A stretch of DNA of 43,309 nt from an uncultured Bacillota bacterium (GTDB lineage: Bacteria > Bacillota > Clostridia > Christensenellales > Borkfalkiaceae): assembly GCA_949283775.1 (NCBI GenBank), contig CASDTU010000083.1, positions 1 to 43,309 on the forward strand, written 5' to 3'. Of this stretch, positions 23,101 to 31,561 are shown in pieces. Below the pieces are notes generated by a model that did not search any database, was not told the origin of the DNA, and worked only from the letters and a program-made list of their open reading frames with translations. Positions within the stretch are counted from its first letter, which is position 1. Each line of letters starts with the position of its first letter. A program made the position numbers and the translations under genes.

Positions 23101-23733
23101 GTGAAAAAATATTATCGAATGGTTCGCCGCAGGGGCAACGCGGTATTTTACGGCGTTTTAGGCGCCGTATTTATCGGACTCGGTGTCATGGCGATCTTTT
23201 TTATGAATGAAATCTGGGCGGCGGTCTGTTTTGCGGCCGGCGCGCTTTTGTCGATTTTGCCGCAGTTTGTCATTTTTTCAAAATACGGCTTGCAGGGAAA
23301 CGGATTTCGGTATGGAAAGTGCGGCATTGTGCGCACGGCTTCTTTTCAGCAGGTCCATGCGGTGGTGATCTGTATTTACGACGAGTATCGCCGCTGGAAG
23401 GGCTTTGTTCCGGCCTATTTTGAACTGCGTGACGGCAGAAAGGTTCCGTTCCCTGCGATTCTCTGTCTGAAAAAAGTAAACGAAGATGATTTGGATCTCT
23501 GCGACACCAGAACGCACGCGAAACTGACCTTCCGCGGCGGCGTTTTGTTTGACGGCGCGCTGGAATTTGATTTTTTGGAGGAATTGGTATCTTCCGCGTA
23601 CGATGGGGATATTTTCGTGTCGCAGGAGATTTACGACGTCTATCATCCCGTTTTTGAAAAGATCCAAAAGGGTGGCAGAGAGATAAAGGTGTACGACCGT
23701 ATCCCCCAAAAATTGAAAAGAGAAATAAAATGA
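23101..23733 (+). CDS. Unknown membrane protein encoded after prfB
   Basis: I do not recognise a family. The GTG start at 23101 follows GAGGTGG (23090-23096) and gives 210 residues. An ATG at 23089 would lose that ribosome binding site. A basic N-terminus (KKYYRMVRRRG) is followed by two hydrophobic helices (about residues 14-35 and 38-58), then a soluble domain of about 150 residues with alternating strands and charged turns. It lies 20 bases after prfB, so it is cotranscribed. The stop codon is inside the following terminator stem. The topology suggests a small cytoplasmic domain on a membrane hairpin. Confidence 0.8.
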   Translation: MKKYYRMVRRRGNAVFYGVLGAVFIGLGVMAIFFMNEIWAAVCFAAGALLSILPQFVIFSKYGLQGNGFRYGKCGIVRTASFQQVHAVVICIYDEYRRWKGFVPAYFELRDGRKVPFPAILCLKKVNEDDLDLCDTRTHAKLTFRGGVLFDGALEFDFLEELVSSAYDGDIFVSQEIYDVYHPVFEKIQKGGREIKVYDRIPQKLKREIK

Positions 23734-23754
23734 GGGGGACGCCCTCATTTTTTT
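23727..23754 (+). terminator. Intrinsic terminator overlapping a stop codon
   Basis: A 10-bp perfect stem (23727-23736 with 23742-23751), GGACG loop and a run of T to 23754. The TGA stop of the preceding gene (23731-23733) lies in the 5' arm, so ribosomes ending there would disturb folding. Confidence 0.85.
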
Positions 23755-23854
23755 GCAACCGTTTGGTTTGCCGTATTCGGATGTTGCGGCGCGGCGGAAA
23801 GGCGAGAAGCGGTTTTGCGTTTGGTTCGCGTAAACTTTGGGAAAGGTGAAGAGA

Positions 23855-24910
23855 ATGGCGTATCAGAAAGAGTGCCTGCTTCGTGCAGGGAAAAAGGAGC
23901 CTGTAATTTTGGGGATCGAAAGTTCCTGCGATGAGACGGCGGCGGCGATCATACGCGGCAGGGAACTGCTGTCAAACGTCGTACTTTCGTCGGCGACGGA
24001 ACAGGCAAAATACGGCGGCGTTGTGCCGGAAATCGCATCGCGGGCGCACACGGACGCGATCGACGAAGCGGTTTTATCTGCGATCGAGCAGGCGAAAATT
24101 CAAAAGAGCGAGATCGATGCGGTAGCGGTCACGTACGGCGCGGGGCTTGCCGGCGCGCTTCTGGTGGGGCTGTCTTTTGCAAAGGCGTTTGCGTTTAGTC
24201 TGAACGTGCCGCTGATCGCCGTCAACCACATCCGCGGACACATGGCGGCGGCGTATCTTGCGGACAAAACGTTGGAGCCTCCCTATATCACGCTGCTGGC
24301 AAGCGGCGGCCATACCGCAATTTTGTATACAAAGACGTATACGGAATTTGAAATTTTAGGTTCCACGCGCGACGATGCGGCGGGGGAAGCCTTCGACAAG
24401 GCGGCGCGCGTGCTGTCGCTGCCCTATCCGGGCGGCCCGAACGTGGAAAAACTTGCGCGGGAAGGAAAAGCGGACATCGCGTTTCCGAAAATGTTCAGCG
24501 GAAACGGTTTTGATTTTTCGTACAGCGGATTAAAGACGGCGGTCATAAACTATTGCCACACAAAAGAGCAGAAAGGGGAGCCGTACAGCCGTGCGGACGT
24601 GGCGGCGTCGTTTCAGTGCGCGGCCTGCGACGTACTGTGCGAACGGGCAGTGGAAGCGGCGAAGCAAAAAAACTGCGACACGATCGCGGCGGGCGGCGGC
24701 GTGATCGCAAACGGATATTTACGGGAAGAACTGACAAAACGATGCGAAAAGGAAAAAATCAGGCTTGTTCTGCCCGAAAAGAAATACTGCACCGACAACG
24801 CGGCCATGATCGCGGCGGAAGGCTTGATCCAATATTCGGCCGGCAATTTTTCGCCCCTTTCGGTCAATGCGTGCGCGCATATTCCGCTCGGCAAAAAGGG
24901 AAAGCAGTGA
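23855..24910 (+). CDS. tsaD: tRNA threonylcarbamoyladenosine transferase TsaD
   Basis: Transfers the threonylcarbamoyl group to A37 of ANN-decoding tRNAs, with TsaB and TsaE. It is an ASKHA-fold metalloprotein. Hallmarks are LGIESSCDETAAA near residues 19-31, the metal-binding HIRGHMAAAY (HxxxH), the segments ITLLASGGHT and FDFSYSGLKTAV, and AAGGGVIANGYLREEL. 351 residues from ATG 23855, supported by AAGGTG at 23843-23848. A TTG at 23837 in frame is less likely. Its tsaB and tsaE partners are not in the window. The next 240 bases hold no gene. Confidence 0.96.
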   Translation: MAYQKECLLRAGKKEPVILGIESSCDETAAAIIRGRELLSNVVLSSATEQAKYGGVVPEIASRAHTDAIDEAVLSAIEQAKIQKSEIDAVAVTYGAGLAGALLVGLSFAKAFAFSLNVPLIAVNHIRGHMAAAYLADKTLEPPYITLLASGGHTAILYTKTYTEFEILGSTRDDAAGEAFDKAARVLSLPYPGGPNVEKLAREGKADIAFPKMFSGNGFDFSYSGLKTAVINYCHTKEQKGEPYSRADVAASFQCAACDVLCERAVEAAKQKNCDTIAAGGGVIANGYLREELTKRCEKEKIRLVLPEKKYCTDNAAMIAAEGLIQYSAGNFSPLSVNACAHIPLGKKGKQ

Positions 24911-25153
24911 GCACGCTTTTGGGATTTTCGGCAAGGCTTCAAAAGACAGATAAAGAAAGAGCGGGGCTTGTACGGACCTGTAAAGGCCTTTGCGGCGACA
25001 GTTTCACTCGCAAAACGAAAAGGCGGCCCCGAAAATACAAAACGACACAGGCGCAAGGCGATGTTTTTCTATGCGGTTCTGCGAGGATGCAAATGTATGC
25101 GAAGCAAAGAAAAACTGTGAAAATCGTATAAAACGGAATATATTTGTCAATAA

Positions 25154-25186
25154 TCGCTTCCGAAAAGATTCGGAGGCGATTTTTTT
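25154..25186 (+). terminator. Intrinsic terminator that contains the next gene's ribosome binding site
   Basis: An 11-bp stem with one G-U pair (25154-25164 with 25169-25179), AAGA loop and seven T (25180-25186). The ATG at 25187 comes directly after the T-run. The 3' arm carries GGAGG (25172-25176), ten bases before that ATG, so the same hairpin would end upstream transcription and hide the ribosome binding site. I see no promoter between it and the gene. Confidence 0.85.
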
Positions 25187-25621
25187 ATGTTTGCAAAGAG
25201 GATCGCGGGGCTGATCTGCGCGCTTTTGTGCATGGCGGCGCTCATCGTTCCGCAGCTGGAAGACAGGACTCTCCTTTTTGAAGGGGCGCTAAGCTATACG
25301 TTTTATTCCCTGCGGCAAAATTCCAATGCGCAGATCACGGTATCGGACGCAGAGCACGCGCTTTCCGTACGGTGCGGTATTCAGAACATTACGGGCGAGA
25401 GCGCCGTGTATGCGGACGCGGCCGATGCGTTTTTCCAGGCGGAAAAATACGGCGCGGAGCTGCTCTTTACGGAAAAAGCCGCGGGCGTAACCAATTATTA
25501 TTACCGTTCCGCGCGCCTGCCGGACGGCGTCGCTTTATTCGGCAAGCAGGTGAATCTGCATATCGCAGTGCGGGAGGGCGGAGCCTGCGTCGGCAGTCCC
25601 TTGATCTTCGGCGGCTTTTGA
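25187..25621 (+). CDS. Secreted or membrane-anchored protein, possibly YwmB-like
   Basis: 144 residues. An N-terminal hydrophobic segment (IAGLICALLCMAALIVP, residues 6-22) looks like a signal peptide or anchor, and the rest is an extracytoplasmic domain. The C-terminal pattern of VNLHIAVREGG and GSPLIFGGF, and the adjacent M23 (SpoIIQ-like) gene, recall YwmB of B. subtilis, which lies near spoIID and spoIIQ. The similarity is weak and from memory, so I give no symbol. The ribosome binding site is inside a terminator hairpin, which implies conditional expression. Confidence 0.7.
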   Translation: MFAKRIAGLICALLCMAALIVPQLEDRTLLFEGALSYTFYSLRQNSNAQITVSDAEHALSVRCGIQNITGESAVYADAADAFFQAEKYGAELLFTEKAAGVTNYYYRSARLPDGVALFGKQVNLHIAVREGGACVGSPLIFGGF

Positions 25622-25870
25622 AAAAAGTTTTTTACGGCGCAAAGACGGGATTTCTCGTTTTTTGCTTTGTAAAAAAGCGTGCGATACGTTTATTTGAAAA
25701 AGGCGCTTTTTTTATCTTGCCGCAAGGCAAAACGGTACAGAAAGAAAGGCGTATCGAATCAAAAAAAAACAGATGAAAAAGCAGAAAAAGTAAAAAATTT
25801 TAAAAACCGTGTATAAAAAAAAGAGAACGGTCAAAAATCAAAACAACAAAATCTTTCCGGAGGAATTTTT

Positions 25871-26512
25871 ATGAAGGAAAATCAAAATACCGAACCCGAA
25901 TCGACGGTCAAGGTAAAAAGAAAAAGTATCTATTACATTCTGATTGCGGCCTGCGCGCTCGTGCTTGCGGCGGCAATCGCGCTCACGGTGGTGTTTGTGA
26001 CGCAGGACAGCGGCACGACGATCGACAACCCGAAAGACCCGGACGAAGGCGACAATGAAGAGGACGAGGATGACGAGCCGACCGATACCGAAGTGGTATT
26101 TGCGCTCCCCGTATCGGGCGCAACGGTCGCGACGACGTATACCTTTTGGTATAACTCGACGCTCAATCGCTACAATCTGCACACCGGCATTGACTTTAAG
26201 GCGGACGCCGGCACGTCGGTAACGGCGGCGTATGACGGAACGATCGAGAGCATTACGGATACCCTTCTTGAAGGCGGAAAAGTGGTCATCGATCACGGCA
26301 ACGGATTGATGACGGAATATGCGTCCATCGACGTGGCGGAAAATCTGAAAGTCGGCGCAACGGTTTCGCAGGGCGATATCATCGGCGCGATCTCTGCGGC
26401 GGCGGACGTGATGGGCAACGAGTATAACGAAGGCGCGCATCTGCACTTTGCCGTGACCGAACAGGGCGAAAGCATCGATCCCACCGTTTATCTGGACTTG
26501 GACGAAAAATAA
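25871..26512 (+). CDS. M23 family peptidase, SpoIIQ-like
   Basis: Membrane-anchored LytM-domain protein of 213 residues: cytoplasmic basic N-terminus, one transmembrane helix (about residues 20-43), an acidic Asp/Glu linker (52-75) and an M23 domain. The zinc ligands are present: HTGIDF (His and Asp, residues near 101-105) and HLHFAV (HxH near 196-198). This architecture and length match clostridial SpoIIQ, which pairs with SpoIIIAH in forespore engulfment. A vegetative peptidoglycan endopeptidase remains possible. CCGGAGGA precedes ATG. The upstream 249 bases are A/T-rich without a promoter I trust. A 17-bp-stem terminator follows. Confidence 0.88.
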   Translation: MKENQNTEPESTVKVKRKSIYYILIAACALVLAAAIALTVVFVTQDSGTTIDNPKDPDEGDNEEDEDDEPTDTEVVFALPVSGATVATTYTFWYNSTLNRYNLHTGIDFKADAGTSVTAAYDGTIESITDTLLEGGKVVIDHGNGLMTEYASIDVAENLKVGATVSQGDIIGAISAAADVMGNEYNEGAHLHFAVTEQGESIDPTVYLDLDEK

Positions 26513-26570
26513 AGGGCGGTAAAATCGCCGATCAGGCGTAAAGCTGTAAAAATTTTTATCGAAGCGGTTC

Positions 26571-26612
26571 AAAACCCTGCGGACTTTTTGAAAGTCCGCA
26601 GGGTTTTTCCCC
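26571..26612 (+). terminator. Strong intrinsic terminator after the M23 gene
   Basis: A perfect 17-bp stem (26571-26587 with 26591-26607) with a TTG loop and a T-rich tail. Confidence 0.92.
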
Positions 26613-26629
26613 TTTTTATGAAAAAAGCA

Positions 26630-26659
26630 TTGTACAAAGGGGAATAAATGTGGTAAAAT
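26630..26659 (+). promoter_or_regulatory. Promoter of radC
   Basis: TTGTAC (26630-26635), an 18-base spacer and TAAAAT (26654-26659). The start codon is 29 bases downstream. Confidence 0.65.
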
Positions 26660-26687
26660 AAAGCAAGTAACAGTGGTGGTAAAGAGA

Positions 26688-27368
26688 ATGGAATGTTTGC
26701 ATGAAGGACACAGACAGCGAATTCGTGAAAAATTATTTTCGCATCAAGGTTCTTTGGAAGAACATGAGATTTTGGAAATTCTTTTGTTCGATGCGATTCC
26801 GCGCAAGGATACGAATCCGATCGCGCACGCATTGCTTGACAGTTTCGGTTCTTTGAAAAATATCTTTTCGGCATCGCCGCAATTACTGTGCACGGTGTCC
26901 GGCATCGGAAAGAGTACGGCGGAACGCATTTGCCTGATGGGGCTTTTGCTGGATAAAATCCAAGAGAGTCAAACGCAGGAAGTGCGGCTGTATAACTTTT
27001 CGGAAGTGAACGATTTCGTGCGGAAGCGCTTTTTGGGCAACCGCCGCGAGAAATTGGAAATTTATATGCTGGACGAGCGGAATATCCTGCTCTGCATTAA
27101 GACGCTTACGGATATTCAGAGCGATCTGGTTGCAATGGACAGCAAGACGTTCAGTTTTATTTTATCCGAAGTAAAGCCGAAGAAAATTATTTTAGCGCAC
27201 AATCATCCGAGCAAGATGGCAGTTCCGTCGGAAAAGGACGACGCGTCTTTGAAAGAATTTGTAAAGATCTGCAAGATGCACGGCGTGAACGTCTGCGACA
27301 GCATCGTCGTCGCCGAACAGGATATTTACAGTTATTACTACTCCAACCGCCTGAAAGATTTTCTGTAA
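26688..27368 (+). CDS. radC: RadC-family JAB/MPN domain protein
   Basis: Member of the RadC group (UPF0758). A helix-hairpin-helix region (CTVSGIGKSTAERICLM, about residues 68-84) precedes the JAB metalloprotease-like domain with the zinc motif HNHPS (LAHNHPSKMAVPSEKD, about residues 172-187). Length is 226 residues. I take ATG 26688 with GTGGTGG just upstream; GTG 26673 in frame would add five residues. The old link to DNA repair is not well supported, and the family's true role is unknown. It is a single-gene unit between a terminator and gltX. Confidence 0.93.
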   Translation: MECLHEGHRQRIREKLFSHQGSLEEHEILEILLFDAIPRKDTNPIAHALLDSFGSLKNIFSASPQLLCTVSGIGKSTAERICLMGLLLDKIQESQTQEVRLYNFSEVNDFVRKRFLGNRREKLEIYMLDERNILLCIKTLTDIQSDLVAMDSKTFSFILSEVKPKKIILAHNHPSKMAVPSEKDDASLKEFVKICKMHGVNVCDSIVVAEQDIYSYYYSNRLKDFL

Positions 27369-27433
27369 AAGCGTGCGGCAGGGTAAGCTGAGCGGAAATC
27401 GCGCTTGCGTGCCGATCCGTTTACGGGCTTTGT

Positions 27434-27548
27434 GCCTGTCAGACGGTTTTGCCGGGTATCGCGCCTGTCAGACGAGGGAGATAAGATCTTTCCTTGCCGC
27501 AATATAAACCATAAAGAATTGTTTTTTCCGCTGTCGGCGGAAAAAACA
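27434..27548 (+). repeat. Short direct repeat and a 12-bp inverted repeat before gltX
   Basis: GCCTGTCAGACG occurs at 27434-27445 and 27463-27474. Downstream, TGTTTTTTCCGC (27520-27531) pairs perfectly with 27537-27548 around a 5-nt loop, and AATTG/CAATT flanks extend the symmetry. No U-run follows the hairpin. It lies 43 bases upstream of gltX. Confidence 0.65.
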
Positions 27549-27590
27549 GCCAATTAACAAAGAATTCATGGAAAAAAGGGACGAACGATT

Positions 27591-29036
27591 ATGAAAGAAG
27601 TAAGAACAAGATTTGCACCGAGCCCTACGGGATATATGCACATCGGAAATTTGCGTACGGCGCTTTACGGCTATTTGTATGCAAAAAAAGAGGGCGGAAA
27701 ATTTATTCTCCGCTTAGAAGATACGGACAGCAAGCGGTATGTGGACGGCGCCGTTCAGATCATTTACGACACGCTTAAAGACGCCGGGATCCTGTACGAC
27801 GAAGGGCCGGATATCGGAGGGGATTTTGGTCCGTATATCCAGAGCCAGCGCGCGGATATCTATAAAAAATATGCGGAAGAATTGGTTCGCCGCGGCGGCG
27901 CGTATTATTGTTTCTGCGACAAAGAGCGGATCGAATCGCTGAAAGACGAAAACGGTGTGGGTAGGTACGACAAGCACTGCCTGCATTTATCGAAAGAGGA
28001 GATCGAAGAAAAGCTGGCGGCGGGATTGCCGTACGTGATCCGCCAGAACGTGCCGCTGGAAGGCAGCGGAAGCTACGAAGATCTCGTATACGGCACGGTA
28101 ACGGTGGAGTTCAAGGATATCGAGGACGGCATACTTCTCAAAAGCGACGGAATGCCGACGTACAATTTTGCGAACGTGGTGGACGATCATCTGATGGGGA
28201 TCACGCACGTTATTCGCGGAAGCGAATATCTCTCATCCACGCCGAAGTACAACCTCATGTACGATGCGTTCGGCTGGGAGCGCCCGACGTATATCCATCT
28301 TCCGCCGATCATGAAAAATGCGCACGAAAAGCTGTCCAAGCGCAACGGCGATGCGAGCTATCAGGATCTCGTCGAGAAGGGGTACGATAAGCGCGCGATT
28401 ATCAACTACATTGCGCTTCTCGGCTGGAGCCCGAAGAGCAACGTGGAAAAAATGACGCTCAAAGAATTGGAAGAGAATTTTTCGCTCGCGGGGCTGAATA
28501 AAAGCCCGTCTATCTTCGACGAACCGAAACTGCGCTGGCTTTCGGGGGAATATATCCGCGAAACGCCGTACGAAGAATTCAAGGCGCGGGCGCTGCCGTA
28601 TCTGAAAAAGAGCAAGGTGTACGGGAAATACGACGAGGATAAAATTTTAAGGATCTTGCAGTCGCGCCTGGACGTTCTGGAAGACATTCCGGAAAAGATC
28701 GACTTTTTGGAAGAATACGGCGAATTTGACAGCGCGCTGTATTTGAATAAAAAGATGAAGTCGGATCGGGAAGCGGCGAGCGCTGTCCTGCCGGCCGCGG
28801 CGAATGTTTTGAAAAACTTGGAAACATTTGAAAACGCGGAAATTTACGCCGCGCTGTGCAATCTGGCGCAGGAGATGGGCGTCAAGAACGGACAGGTGCT
28901 CTGGTGCGTGCGCATTGCGCTCACGGCGCGGGAAAATACGCCGGGCGGCGCGAGCGAAATGGCGGAACTTCTCGGGAAGGAGCGCTGTTTGGAGCGGCTT
29001 GCTGCGGCGCGGGAATTTTTGGCGAAACAGGCATGA
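27591..29036 (+). CDS. gltX: Glutamate-tRNA ligase
   Basis: Class I aminoacyl-tRNA synthetase that charges tRNA-Glu and, in organisms with GatCAB, probably tRNA-Gln as well. The ATP-binding HIGH element appears as PSPTGYMHIGNLRTAL (residues 9-24). The KMSKS element appears as KLSKRNGD near residues 247-254. The catalytic segments RGSEYLSSTPKYNLMYDAFG and HLPPIM fit. 481 residues is typical. The ribosome binding site (AAAGGG, ten bases upstream) is modest. Its 3' end overlaps the sensor kinase start by four bases (ATGA). That pairing with a two-component system is unusual. Confidence 0.96.
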   Translation: MKEVRTRFAPSPTGYMHIGNLRTALYGYLYAKKEGGKFILRLEDTDSKRYVDGAVQIIYDTLKDAGILYDEGPDIGGDFGPYIQSQRADIYKKYAEELVRRGGAYYCFCDKERIESLKDENGVGRYDKHCLHLSKEEIEEKLAAGLPYVIRQNVPLEGSGSYEDLVYGTVTVEFKDIEDGILLKSDGMPTYNFANVVDDHLMGITHVIRGSEYLSSTPKYNLMYDAFGWERPTYIHLPPIMKNAHEKLSKRNGDASYQDLVEKGYDKRAIINYIALLGWSPKSNVEKMTLKELEENFSLAGLNKSPSIFDEPKLRWLSGEYIRETPYEEFKARALPYLKKSKVYGKYDEDKILRILQSRLDVLEDIPEKIDFLEEYGEFDSALYLNKKMKSDREAASAVLPAAANVLKNLETFENAEIYAALCNLAQEMGVKNGQVLWCVRIALTARENTPGGASEMAELLGKERCLERLAAAREFLAKQA

Positions 29037-30469
29037 GTACGCAGGGCAGAAAAGAGAATAACAAAAAAGAGGACAAAGTCCGCAAGGCTGAGAACAAAGG
29101 CCGCAAAAACGATGCGGAGCGGATTCCTGCGGAAAGCGAGCGCGGAAGCGAGGGGGCCGAGATCGGACCGAAAAGGGGAAAATCGCGCCTTGTATCGAAG
29201 TTCGGCGAATGGAAAAACTCCATAACGGAACACAGTTTTCTGCAATTTTTGCGCGTGATCATGTTGATACTGCTGATCGGGCTTTGCGCCGTCATCGTCG
29301 CGACAGCCGTCAATCAGGGCGGCATACCGGCTGCCGTTACGGGCGGCGCGGCGGGCGCATTGGTGTTTTCCATGATCATGAAGATCTTCGTCATGCGCAC
29401 CTTTCCGCAGAAAATCGCCTGGTATGTTCTCGACAGTATCCTCTTGGTAGTGCTGACGGCGGCGGCCGGCTGGAAAGTTTCGATGGTGTATAAAAGTTCC
29501 TATACGTATCTCGTATATGTATTGGTGCTTTCGGAATTTTATCTGTCCGCCCCTTCGCTGCGCGACGACGCGATCATGTTTGCCGTCAATTTGGCGGTCT
29601 ATACCGCTGCGTATGCTTTTGTTGCGGGCGTTCAAAATGAGTTCAGCTCCGCCTTTGACATTTCGTCCCTGTATTTTTTGGCGCTGATTGTTCTGGGGCT
29701 GGATTTTATGGTCTTCAACTTTGCGATGGCGCTGTCGAGGAAGAACAAACTCATCGAACAGAACCTCAAAGAGTTGGAGGAGAGCCGCAACGAGCTTCTC
29801 CGCGCCTACGATAAGCTGGAAGAGGCGACGCTGATCGAGGAGCGCAACCGCATCGCGAAGGAGATCCACGATACGGCGGGCCATTCGCTGACGACGGTGA
29901 TCATGCAGACGGAAGCGGCAAAACTTGCCTTGAAAAAGGATCCCGATCAGGCGCAGCGCTGTATAACGGCGGCGAATATACAGGCGAAAAATTGTCTGGA
30001 CGAATTGCGCCTGAGCGTACATCTTTTATCCGGAAAACGGGAGAATACCACGTTTAAAGAATATTTGGAAGGGATCCTCGACGAAACGAGCAGCGGCACG
30101 TATTTTACCGTGCGCAGCAAGATCGACGATCTGGAACTTACGGCGGAAGCGGAGCGCTTTATCAGCAACACTTTGCGGGAAGGGATCTCCAACGGGATCC
30201 GCCACGGAAAGAGCACGGCGTTTTTCTTTGAGCTGAAAGATATGGGCAATTTTATTGAATTTCTCTTTTCCGACAACGGACAGGGCATCGATATGAAAAA
30301 ATTTCGCGAAGGGTTCGGTTTGTCCGGAATGCGCGCCAAAGCGGAATCGCTCGGCGGCATGATCCACTTTTCTTCCGAGGAGGGAGAGGGATTTGAAATC
30401 CGGCTGAGTCTGCCCGGTTCCGTCAAGTTAAAGAGCGAGAAAAATGATTCGGAAGGGGAAAGCGTATGA
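29033..30469 (+). CDS. Membrane sensor histidine kinase, NarL/DesK type (HisKA_3)
   Basis: 478 residues. A hydrophilic, Lys/Glu-rich cytoplasmic N-terminus (about 75 residues) precedes about six transmembrane helices (residues 75-235) with almost no extracellular domain, suggesting an intramembrane or lipid-linked signal. A coiled coil leads to the dimerisation box EERNRIAKEIHDTAGHSLT with the phosphoacceptor His near residue 279. The ATPase part has the N-box REGISNGIRHG, DNGQGID and GFGLSGMRAKAESLGG. The start overlaps gltX by four bases; the regulator gene overlaps its end by four bases. The topology resembles DesK/LiaS sensors, but the stimulus is unknown. Confidence 0.92.
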   Translation: MSTQGRKENNKKEDKVRKAENKGRKNDAERIPAESERGSEGAEIGPKRGKSRLVSKFGEWKNSITEHSFLQFLRVIMLILLIGLCAVIVATAVNQGGIPAAVTGGAAGALVFSMIMKIFVMRTFPQKIAWYVLDSILLVVLTAAAGWKVSMVYKSSYTYLVYVLVLSEFYLSAPSLRDDAIMFAVNLAVYTAAYAFVAGVQNEFSSAFDISSLYFLALIVLGLDFMVFNFAMALSRKNKLIEQNLKELEESRNELLRAYDKLEEATLIEERNRIAKEIHDTAGHSLTTVIMQTEAAKLALKKDPDQAQRCITAANIQAKNCLDELRLSVHLLSGKRENTTFKEYLEGILDETSSGTYFTVRSKIDDLELTAEAERFISNTLREGISNGIRHGKSTAFFFELKDMGNFIEFLFSDNGQGIDMKKFREGFGLSGMRAKAESLGGMIHFSSEEGEGFEIRLSLPGSVKLKSEKNDSEGESV

Positions 30470-31113
30470 AAATAAAAGTTATGATCGTAGACGATCAGGT
30501 CATCTTATCGGAAGGTATCCGCAGCGTCCTTTCTTCCTCGGAAGATTTGGAAGTGATCGCGACGGCCTGCGACGGAAAAGATGCGCTCGAAAAGATGCAG
30601 CAACAGCTTCCGGACGTGGTGCTGTTGGATATTCGCATGCCGAACATGAACGGCGTCGTTACGACGGGGGAGATCAAAAAGCGGTTTCCGGACGTAAAGG
30701 TTTTGATGCTGACGACGTTCGACGACAGCGATTATATCCTCAACGCGATCAATAACGGCGCCTGCGGATACCTTTTGAAGGACATAAGCGCTTCCGCATT
30801 GATCGACGCGATCAAGAACGCCTATGCGGGGGATACGATCTTGCCGGCGAAGATAGCGAAAAAAATTACGGACGCGGCGAAAATGGTAACGTCCGACAGA
30901 GAAATCAAACTGCGCAAAGCCTTCGGACTTTCCGATCGGGAGGTAGAGATCGCCGTCATGATCTTCGAAGGGTTCAATAACCGCCAGATCGCGTCCGCGC
31001 TCAATCTTTCGGACGGCACGGCGCGAAACTATTGCAGCGCGATCTATGAAAAGCTCGGCTGCGATAACCGCGCGGACGCCATCGAAAAGATGAAGAATAC
31101 AATCAATTCCTGA
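30466..31113 (+). CDS. Response regulator, NarL/LuxR type
   Basis: Cognate regulator of the preceding kinase, joined by an ATGA overlap. The receiver domain (residues 1-120) has the acidic pair in MIVDDQV, the phosphorylation site Asp near residue 55 in VVLLDIRMPN, and the conserved Lys in YLLKDISASAL. A C-terminal LuxR-type helix-turn-helix (LSDREVEIAVMIFEGFNNRQ and IASALNLSDGTARNYCSAIY) binds DNA. 215 residues fits the family. AAGGGGAA precedes ATG. No adjacent transporter or stress gene reveals the target. Confidence 0.94.
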   Translation: MKIKVMIVDDQVILSEGIRSVLSSSEDLEVIATACDGKDALEKMQQQLPDVVLLDIRMPNMNGVVTTGEIKKRFPDVKVLMLTTFDDSDYILNAINNGACGYLLKDISASALIDAIKNAYAGDTILPAKIAKKITDAAKMVTSDREIKLRKAFGLSDREVEIAVMIFEGFNNRQIASALNLSDGTARNYCSAIYEKLGCDNRADAIEKMKNTINS

Positions 31114-31200
31114 CGCGGCGATTTGAAATCGGAAAGTGCGGTCGAATCCGCGCGGAAACGAAAATCCGATGCTCGAAGCGGCGACAGATCGTTTTCAAAT

Positions 31201-31422
31201 ACAACAAACGGTTTTGCGAAAATTCAATCGTTTGTTGTTAAAAAAATATTCTGTTTTCCAAAAAATCGACAGAGTGTTGCGATAAAAAGATAATATCTTA
31301 AAAAAGCAGCCTCTTGCCGTTTAACAAAAAAGAATTGGATCAAAAACAATTGAAATTCCAAAAATAATCGAATCAAGAACAATCAAAACAAATAAACAAT
31401 TGAAATAAAAACAATCGAATCA
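31201..31422 (+). repeat. Hairpin and diverged direct repeat in the gap before the nad operon
   Basis: The 538-base gap 31114-31651 contains a perfect 10-bp inverted repeat (31201-31210 with 31229-31238) not followed by T. It also has an A-rich stretch with two related copies (31344-31375 and 31394-31422, period 50), both running from AAACAATTGAAAT to AATCGAATCA. Then come the terminator (31424-31455) and the nad promoter. I see no gene. Confidence 0.65.
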
Positions 31423-31423
31423 G

Positions 31424-31455
31424 CGGAGGTGCAATTTTTGCGCCTCCGTTTTTTT
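31424..31455 (+). terminator. Intrinsic terminator upstream of the nad operon
   Basis: An 11-bp stem with one G-U pair (31424-31434 with 31438-31448), TTT loop and seven T. It probably ends transcription from the two-component operon 300 bases upstream. It lies 78 bases before the nad promoter. Confidence 0.85.
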
Positions 31456-31532
31456 CGGTAAAGAGCAAAACAAAGACAAATTTTGTATAGAATTTGCATT
31501 TCGAAAGAAATTTGAAAAGGAAGTTTATTGTC

Positions 31533-31561
31533 TTGACAGATGTCAATTTTTAGTGTATAGT
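31533..31561 (+). promoter_or_regulatory. nad operon promoter with palindromic operator
   Basis: TTGACA (31533-31538), a 17-base spacer and TATAGT (31556-31561). The -35 box is the left half of a perfect palindrome, TTGACA-GA-TGTCAA (31533-31546). niaR, the last gene of the operon, encodes a repressor of this pathway, so this is the obvious operator. That assignment is inference from position. Confidence 0.75.

Noticed and set aside
25811-25840. Possible forespore sigma-F/G promoter before the M23 gene
   Set aside because: GTATA followed by a GG-AAAA type element is present, but the spacer is about 13 bases instead of about 16, and the -10 match is poor.
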